From NCBI GenBank assembly GCA_945861065.1, contig CAMASI010000011.1:1-64000 (forward strand): a stretch of DNA of 64,000 bases. Reading direction: 5' to 3'. Shown one piece after another: positions 59,298 through 64,000 of this stretch. This DNA is from Klebsiella pneumoniae (lineage in GTDB: Bacteria > Myxococcota_A > UBA796 > GCA-2862545). A model generated the notes under the pieces. The model saw only the letters and a program-made list of their open reading frames with translations, did not search any database and had not been told where the DNA came from. Position 1 is the stretch's first letter. The number at the start of each line of letters is the position of its first letter. Position numbers and translations under genes: made by a program.

Positions 59298-60560
59298 ATG
59301 TCCTCCTGGCGGTTTTCCCGCGTTGACGTGCTCGCAATCGCCGCGTCCTTCACGACGTATTTCGCCATGTACGCATGGAGAAAGCCGTTCAGTGCGGCGT
59401 CATGGTCGGGGCCGGTGGACTTCGCAGGAATCGTCATCGACGAGAAGGTCCTGTACGTCGTCGCACAAGTTCTCGGCTACGCAACCAGCAAATTCCTCGG
59501 CGTAAAGGTCATCTCCGAGATCGGACGTGCGGGCCGAGCACGCGCCATCTTGGGCTGCATCGCCGTCGCGCATCTCGCCCTGCTCGGTTTTGCCGCCTTC
59601 CCGCTGTGGGCCCGCGTGGTGTGCATGTTCTTCAACGGACTGTCGCTCGCGCTGATCTGGGGCCTGGTGTACGGCTTCCTGGAGGGCCGGCGCACGTCAG
59701 ACCTCCTGGGCGCTGGGCTGTCCGCATCCTTCATCCTCGCGAGTGGTTTCGTCAAAAGCGTCGGGTCCGGCTTGCTGGACGCGGGTGTGTCGCCCCGATG
59801 GATGCCCGCCGGCACCGCTGCGCTGTTCATTCCGGCGCTCCTGATCGGCGTGTACGGCCTGACCCGCTTGCCGCCACCGACCCCTGAAGACGAAGCCGCC
59901 CGAGTACCCCGCGTGCCGATGAACGCCGCACAACGTGCCGACTTCCTACGTCGAACGTGGCCCGGTCTGATTCCGCTCATCCTCTTGTACGTCGTGTTGA
60001 CGGCGCTCCGGGACTACCGCGACAACTGGGCACCTGAGTTGTGGCGGGGCTTAGGCGAAACCGACACGGGTTGGTGGATGACGGTGGGCGAAGTGCCCGT
60101 CGCCATCGCGGCCCTCGCGGCCATCGCCGCCCTCCAAACCGCCCGCAACAACCGCCAAGGACTGTTCGCGGTCCACGGCCTGATCGCCTTGGGTGCGCTG
60201 ATCATTCTCGGCGCGATCGGGACGTGGACACTCGGCCTGCTCAGCCCACCCCTGCTCATGATCGGCGTTGGGTTGGGCCTGTACGTGGCCTATGTTCCTT
60301 TTGGCTGCGCGCTGTTTGACCGATTGGTCGCCGCGCTCGGGACCCCCGCCAATGCGGGCTTCCTCGTCTATCTTGCCGACTCGTTTGGCTACCTCGGAGC
60401 CGTCGGATTGCTGATGTACCGAACCACCCGCGGGGGCGAGGCGCCGTCACTCAGCTTCTTCCTGACCGCCGCTGGAATCGGCGCGACCGTCGTGCTCGTC
60501 TGTGTGGCGATCGCGGGGGCCTTCTGGGCGAGGGCGACCCGCGAGGCGCCCGTCAGATAA
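59298..60560 (+). CDS. DUF5690-type MFS membrane protein
   Basis: A 420-residue polytopic protein with twelve hydrophobic helices. Near the start is TTYFAMYAWRKPFSAASW, typical of the DUF5690 group, with KFLGVKVISEIGR and a later VLTALRDYRDNWAPE. The group is a major-facilitator relative without a known substrate. The chosen ATG begins just before the first helix; the longer open frame overlaps the divergent FHA/J gene. The end overlaps the next convergent gene by eight bases. Confidence 0.75.
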   Translation: MSSWRFSRVDVLAIAASFTTYFAMYAWRKPFSAASWSGPVDFAGIVIDEKVLYVVAQVLGYATSKFLGVKVISEIGRAGRARAILGCIAVAHLALLGFAAFPLWARVVCMFFNGLSLALIWGLVYGFLEGRRTSDLLGAGLSASFILASGFVKSVGSGLLDAGVSPRWMPAGTAALFIPALLIGVYGLTRLPPPTPEDEAARVPRVPMNAAQRADFLRRTWPGLIPLILLYVVLTALRDYRDNWAPELWRGLGETDTGWWMTVGEVPVAIAALAAIAALQTARNNRQGLFAVHGLIALGALIILGAIGTWTLGLLSPPLLMIGVGLGLYVAYVPFGCALFDRLVAALGTPANAGFLVYLADSFGYLGAVGLLMYRTTRGGEAPSLSFFLTAAGIGATVVLVCVAIAGAFWARATREAPVR

Positions 60561-61587
60561 TCGGCGCCAGCGCCAGCAAGGCCAAGGACGTGGCCACGAG
60601 CGGATCGTCCTCTTTCTGAGCTGCCGACGGATTCCGCCAACTGCCGTCCGCCTGCTGTTCCGACCGGACGGCCTCGCGCAGCGGACCCAAGTGGTCGGCG
60701 CCGCGGCCGTAGGCAGCGAAGGCGGCTGCCGCGGCGGCTCGCCAGTAGCCTCGCATGGCGACGTCGAAGGTCGGGCGTGCGACGCCCGGATTGACGTCTG
60801 CCACGAACAACTTCGCCAACGCGTCGAGTCCGAAAACGACGTCCCCGTTCGACACCGGCGTAGACGCCGCCCGCAGGACCAGAATCGCATCTGCCGTGGC
60901 CGAACCATACCCACGCGACAGTCCCTCCTCGACAACGCCCTTGTTCAGCCCCTCCTCGGGGGCGTAGACGAATCCGCCGACGCGCCGACACCGACGAACG
61001 AACATCACAGCCTCCTGAAATACCGGGTGGGTGTGGGCCATTCCTGTGGCACGAAGCGCACGAACCGCAAACCGCGTCATCGAGAGGTCGACGTGCCCGG
61101 CGTGCGGAGGCACGGCTGCCGCGGCATGGCCAAACCCGAAGCCGCCTTGTGCCGGGTGGTTTACCCAACCAAACGACAAACTGCGCTGTTGACGGGTCAG
61201 CCAACTCGCAGACGGCTGGACCCGTTTTTTCCAGCCTTCAGTCGCCCAGGAGGCTTCGGCATGGATCCGGAGCGCGGTGGCGTAGGTCGGGTAGTCCGCG
61301 ACGTCTGACCGGAGGCCCAAGGCGCCGTCCTGCGCCTGCTCACTCAAGAACGCCAACCCGCGTTCCACGCGCTCGTCGTGCGCAAATCCGGCCGCCCGCA
61401 GGCCGAGCAGGCACAGCCCGGTCAACGAGGCGCCCGACCGCATCAGGCCGTAGGTCTCGCTGTGAAACCCGCCGTCGGCGCCTTGGTGGGCCAGCAGAAA
61501 CTCAATCGCGTGTTGGTCAGGCGTAGGCCCAAGCACACACGCGGCGAGTCCGGCCGAGGCCCAGCCCAACAAGGAACGACGACTCAC
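60553..61587 (-). CDS. alpha/alpha-toroid (prenyltransferase/squalene cyclase-like) protein with Tat-like signal
   Basis: A 344-residue protein. The start is GTG, giving a twin-arginine-like signal SRRSLLGWASAGLAACVLG. Repeats follow of the QxxDGxF/W type (AHQGADGGFHSETYG, EQAQDGALGL, EQQADGSWRNPSA), the toroid pattern of terpene cyclases and prenyltransferases. No DxDD cyclase motif and no prenyltransferase zinc triad is visible, so it is probably a binding or structural member. A related gene lies just upstream on the same strand. Confidence 0.7.
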   Translation of the reverse strand: MSRRSLLGWASAGLAACVLGPTPDQHAIEFLLAHQGADGGFHSETYGLMRSGASLTGLCLLGLRAAGFAHDERVERGLAFLSEQAQDGALGLRSDVADYPTYATALRIHAEASWATEGWKKRVQPSASWLTRQQRSLSFGWVNHPAQGGFGFGHAAAAVPPHAGHVDLSMTRFAVRALRATGMAHTHPVFQEAVMFVRRCRRVGGFVYAPEEGLNKGVVEEGLSRGYGSATADAILVLRAASTPVSNGDVVFGLDALAKLFVADVNPGVARPTFDVAMRGYWRAAAAAAFAAYGRGADHLGPLREAVRSEQQADGSWRNPSAAQKEDDPLVATSLALLALAPII

Positions 61588-61709
61588 AGTGGTGCGCAGG
61601 CATGTTGAGCCTAGGAACGCAGCCGAGCACCGCAGGGAGTGGCCATCAGACGGCCATGACCGAGGAGCGCAGGCAAGAGACAACGGATCAACGTGGCTGC
61701 GCGCCGCTG

Positions 61710-62876
61710 TCAGCGAGTCAGCCTCGCATAGTCCCCAGCGGCGAGGGTCATCACCGCCCCCGCGGTCGCAAAGGCCCGACTCGTGATGCAATGGTGGCCC
61801 GCCCAGCTGCCATCGGCATTCTGCGCGTTGGACAGCAGCGTCCCGATCCGACCGTTCCAACTCGTCCACTCGGTGCCCCCCTTCTGCGCGAGCGTGTCGC
61901 TGATCATCATGTACGACAGCACTTCTTCGCCACCGACGGACCCAAAGCCCGCCACCAGCGCCCCGCTGCTATCGCCGGAAACGGCCGCGCGGGCCCGCCC
62001 CTCTGCCTCCATCGCAAGTTGTTTCATGGGCGCTGCCGCCGCTGTTTCACCGCCCCGTGTCGCAGTCTTCGCATTGGACGCCAAGGCCGTCGCCACAGCG
62101 TAGAGTTGTACGCCGGCGCCCTTGCTCGCGTCGAAGCCCGACGGCGCCGCGTTCGCGGCCTGGTACGCGTCGGACTTGTTCATCACGTCTTCGTCGACGC
62201 GAATCCCGAGTGCCACTGCCTTGTCCAACGTCGCAGCCGCGACGGAGGTCGACAAGACTGGCGCCCAGCCATTGTTGTCGAAGGACCCATCCGCCTGTTG
62301 GGCCATCGCCACCTTGCTCACGACGACATCGAGCGCGGAACGAGCCGCCCGCGAGGTCTCCGCGTCCGTCTTTCCGACCACCTCACCCAACATCAATCCA
62401 GCGAAATGGGTGTCGGCCAACGCGCCGAGTTTGTATTGAATCTGCGTGCCTTCGGGCGTCCGCAACCTCGGTCCATCGGGCGCATTTCGAACGGCCTCCA
62501 CGACAAACATCGTTCCTCGCCGAATGGGGTCGGCATGGCGTGCGCTCCCGTTGGCATCACGAATCAACGCGAGCACGGAGTACGATGTGGTTGCGACGTC
62601 CGAGGCAGAAGACAACCCGTCCGCACCATGACTGCCCGACGACCACCCGCCGTCGGAATGTTGTTGGCGAAGCAACCAATCCACGGCCTTTCGCTGAGAC
62701 TGCGACCCGCTCGGCGGCGGTAGGTCCCGGCCCGGTACGGGCGTGGGAACACGTACCTCCACCGGAGCACCCTTTCCGTAGTCCTCGAGCACCGCCGAGT
62801 CACCGGCGCGGGCTTCCGAGCGGGCGAGTTGCACCGCACCGACCATGGGGATGAGCAGCAGAAACCAACGAGACAT
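61710..62876 (-). CDS. secreted alpha/alpha-toroid repeat protein
   Basis: A 388-residue protein with signal MSRWFLLLIPMVGAVQLA and toroid repeats (WLLRQQHSDGGWSSGSHG, MAQQADGSFDNNGWAP, NAQNADGSWAGHHC). As in the downstream gene, the strong QxxDGxW repeats are present but no catalytic Asp cluster. The two proteins are related in pattern and same-strand, 122 bases apart. GGAGG precedes the ATG; an upstream start in the same frame is less likely. Exported location is inferred. Confidence 0.72.
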   Translation of the reverse strand: MSRWFLLLIPMVGAVQLARSEARAGDSAVLEDYGKGAPVEVRVPTPVPGRDLPPPSGSQSQRKAVDWLLRQQHSDGGWSSGSHGADGLSSASDVATTSYSVLALIRDANGSARHADPIRRGTMFVVEAVRNAPDGPRLRTPEGTQIQYKLGALADTHFAGLMLGEVVGKTDAETSRAARSALDVVVSKVAMAQQADGSFDNNGWAPVLSTSVAAATLDKAVALGIRVDEDVMNKSDAYQAANAAPSGFDASKGAGVQLYAVATALASNAKTATRGGETAAAAPMKQLAMEAEGRARAAVSGDSSGALVAGFGSVGGEEVLSYMMISDTLAQKGGTEWTSWNGRIGTLLSNAQNADGSWAGHHCITSRAFATAGAVMTLAAGDYARLTR

Positions 62877-62977
62877 GGCAACCTCCGTCACTGGGGACAT
62901 GGCCGGAACGAAACCGCGGGCGAGCACTTACACCTCCCTTACGAAGTCGGTCCTCGCGTCTGCTACACTGCACGGAC

Positions 62978-62984
62978 AAGGAGG
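62978..62984 (+). promoter_or_regulatory. strong ribosome-binding site AAGGAGG before a non-ATG start
   Basis: AAGGAGG is followed directly by an out-of-frame ATG and, four bases on, by CTG at 62989, which opens the kinase frame. The spacing favours CTG as the start; GTG at 63013 is the alternative. Confidence 0.5.
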
Positions 62985-62988
62985 ATGA

Positions 62989-64000
62989 CTGGACGAAGCG
63001 GTCCTGGAATTGGTGCCTGTGCCGGCCCTGTCCCTCGACTCCAGCGGTCGGGTCGTGGCCGCGAACACGCTGGCTCACACGTTGCTGGGCCGCTTGACCT
63101 CGGGCGCCTACTTTGCGTCCCTCTGTGACGCCGGAAGCGCCGCGCTCGTCGAACACTGGGTCGGAACCCAACGTGCCGCCCCCACCCGCTTGTTTCTGTC
63201 CGACGGGCGCCGCGTCGGTGTGATCGCTGGCACAGCGCCGTCGGGGATCCTGTTGCTGAGCGACGAGAGCGAAATCGCAAAGCAGGAGGCTTTGACCGAC
63301 GAGGACCGCCGCCTGGCCATCGTCGGGCGTCTTGCGGCCGGCGTCGCCCACGAGATCAACAACCCGTTGGCGATCCTCGCGCTTCGATTGGAATTGCTCG
63401 ACAATGCCGGCGAGTCGCCGGCCACGCGTGCTTCCGTGCAAATGCTCCGGGAACAAACCGCGCGAATCTCACGAATCGTACGCGACCTCGCCGCAATGGC
63501 ACGTCCCGCCACGCTCCGACGTGAGTCGGTCCCCATCCTCGACATCGTAGAGACCGCACGCGACCAATGTCGATCCTCGCTCGGTTCGGCGATGGTTCTG
63601 ATGAATGTCCCGGCGGACCTTTGTGTATTCGCAGACGCGGGGCGGCTCGAAGCGATGTTTGTGCACCTCCTGACGCATGCCAAGCAGGCCGGCGGCGCCA
63701 GCCCGATCCTCGTCAGCGGTGTTCCTATAGGCGCCATGGCGCGAATCTCTTTCGAAGACGACGGGCCGTCGGTCGCGGACGACGAACTCCCGAATCTGTT
63801 CACGCCGTTCGCACACGCGCGTCCGAGTGGGGGCAATGGGCTCGGCTTGGCCATTGCTCGCACCATTGCGGCGGAACACGGTGGAACCATGACGGCCGCC
63901 AATATGGCGAGCCAAGGGGTGCGAATCACCGTGGAACTCGCGCTAGCGCAAAAGGTTGTCGGGCCCATCGCGCCGACGCCTGTGCCGCTGTTGCGCCCCA
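62989..64000 (+). CDS. sensor histidine kinase, 3' end cut by window edge
   Basis: Open to the last base, at least 337 residues. Residues 5-100 look like a small PAS-like sensor (ALSLDSSGRVVAANTLAHTL). The dimerisation box is VAHEINNPLAILALRLELL with His121. In the ATPase part the N-box is HLLTHAKQA, with His where the Mg-binding Asn usually stands; later DDGPSVADDELPNLFTPF and GGNGLGLAIARTIAAEHGG fit the G-boxes. No ATG starts this frame: CTG at 62989 has a perfect ribosome-binding site. Cytoplasmic, no membrane helix. Partner regulator may lie to the right. Confidence 0.8.
   Translation, partial: MDEAVLELVPVPALSLDSSGRVVAANTLAHTLLGRLTSGAYFASLCDAGSAALVEHWVGTQRAAPTRLFLSDGRRVGVIAGTAPSGILLLSDESEIAKQEALTDEDRRLAIVGRLAAGVAHEINNPLAILALRLELLDNAGESPATRASVQMLREQTARISRIVRDLAAMARPATLRRESVPILDIVETARDQCRSSLGSAMVLMNVPADLCVFADAGRLEAMFVHLLTHAKQAGGASPILVSGVPIGAMARISFEDDGPSVADDELPNLFTPFAHARPSGGNGLGLAIARTIAAEHGGTMTAANMASQGVRITVELALAQKVVGPIAPTPVPLLRP

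Noticed and set aside
1-64000. CRISPR array, rRNA genes, complete insertion sequences
   Set aside because: No regularly spaced repeats, rRNA-like sequence or transposase gene with flanking inverted repeats was seen.

Overview
The window is a gene-dense, high-GC bacterial chromosome segment. It most likely comes from a Myxococcota-type (deltaproteobacterial) lineage. This rests on family content, not on a database match: many short-signal lipoproteins, tandem MopE-type Asp/Cys repeat proteins, a secreted protein with thrombospondin-type Ca-binding repeats and a MYXO-CTERM-like tail, an MglA-like GTPase relative, CpaB, ExbB/ExbD sets, FHA and pseudokinase proteins, and a futalosine-type menaquinone locus. 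Genes are tightly packed. ATGA, GTGA or TGATG stop/start overlaps define many operons, and most convergent pairs leave almost no space.

Layout. 1-460: the 3' end of a large serine recombinase runs into the 3' end of a tRNA-Asn gene, probably the border of an integrated element lying to the left. 497-4971: an alpha/beta-hydrolase-like lipoprotein divergent from a lipase maturation factor, then a VWA lipoprotein. 4968-7522: a four-gene coupled operon with a 12-Cys repeat lipoprotein, a DUF692/MNIO oxidase, a DUF2063 partner and an MmcQ/YjbR protein, resembling a modified-peptide (bufferin-like) locus. 7677-12075: PilZ, two MopE-repeat lipoproteins, ExbB-ExbD-ExbD. 12224-18554: menaquinone locus (polyprenyl synthase, UbiX-like, MqnE, MqnA fused to a cysteine-less MqnC-like domain, MqnX, MqnP). 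18658-28611: GbsR-type regulator, surface proteins, purF, an exonuclease, a retropepsin-like protease, a POT transporter, a Cys-rich lipoprotein mini-operon and a HEAT-like protein.

28704-45060: tRNA-Leu, three beta-propeller lipoproteins (two close paralogues and one more distant) plus a small barrel-like protein, lgt, a degenerate MglA-like GTPase with a C-terminal membrane anchor, CpaB, a SWIM/SNF2 helicase, the Grx4-BolA pair, a MYXO-CTERM-like protein and an arylsulfotransferase-like lipoprotein. 45061-46254 is the only long stretch without an intact gene: G/C-rich simple repeats, a four-helix-bundle gene with an internal deletion, and a frameshifted small gene. 46255-51596: a membrane/TPR/AAA+ operon, a PDZ protein, a site-2 protease homologue and a DUF2167-like protein.

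51614-64000: an OPT transporter, then an operon of pseudokinase, FHA-TM-lytic transglycosylase and a membrane protein, divergent from an unknown gene and close to an FHA-like/J-domain protein. These may form an envelope-associated phospho-recognition module. The end holds a DUF5690-type MFS protein, two alpha/alpha-toroid (prenyltransferase-repeat) proteins and a histidine kinase cut by the window edge. The kinase seems to start at a non-ATG codon. The strongest candidates for something undescribed are the Cys-repeat lipoprotein/MNIO operon, the MqnA-pseudo-MqnC fusion, and the pseudokinase/FHA-transglycosylase operon.
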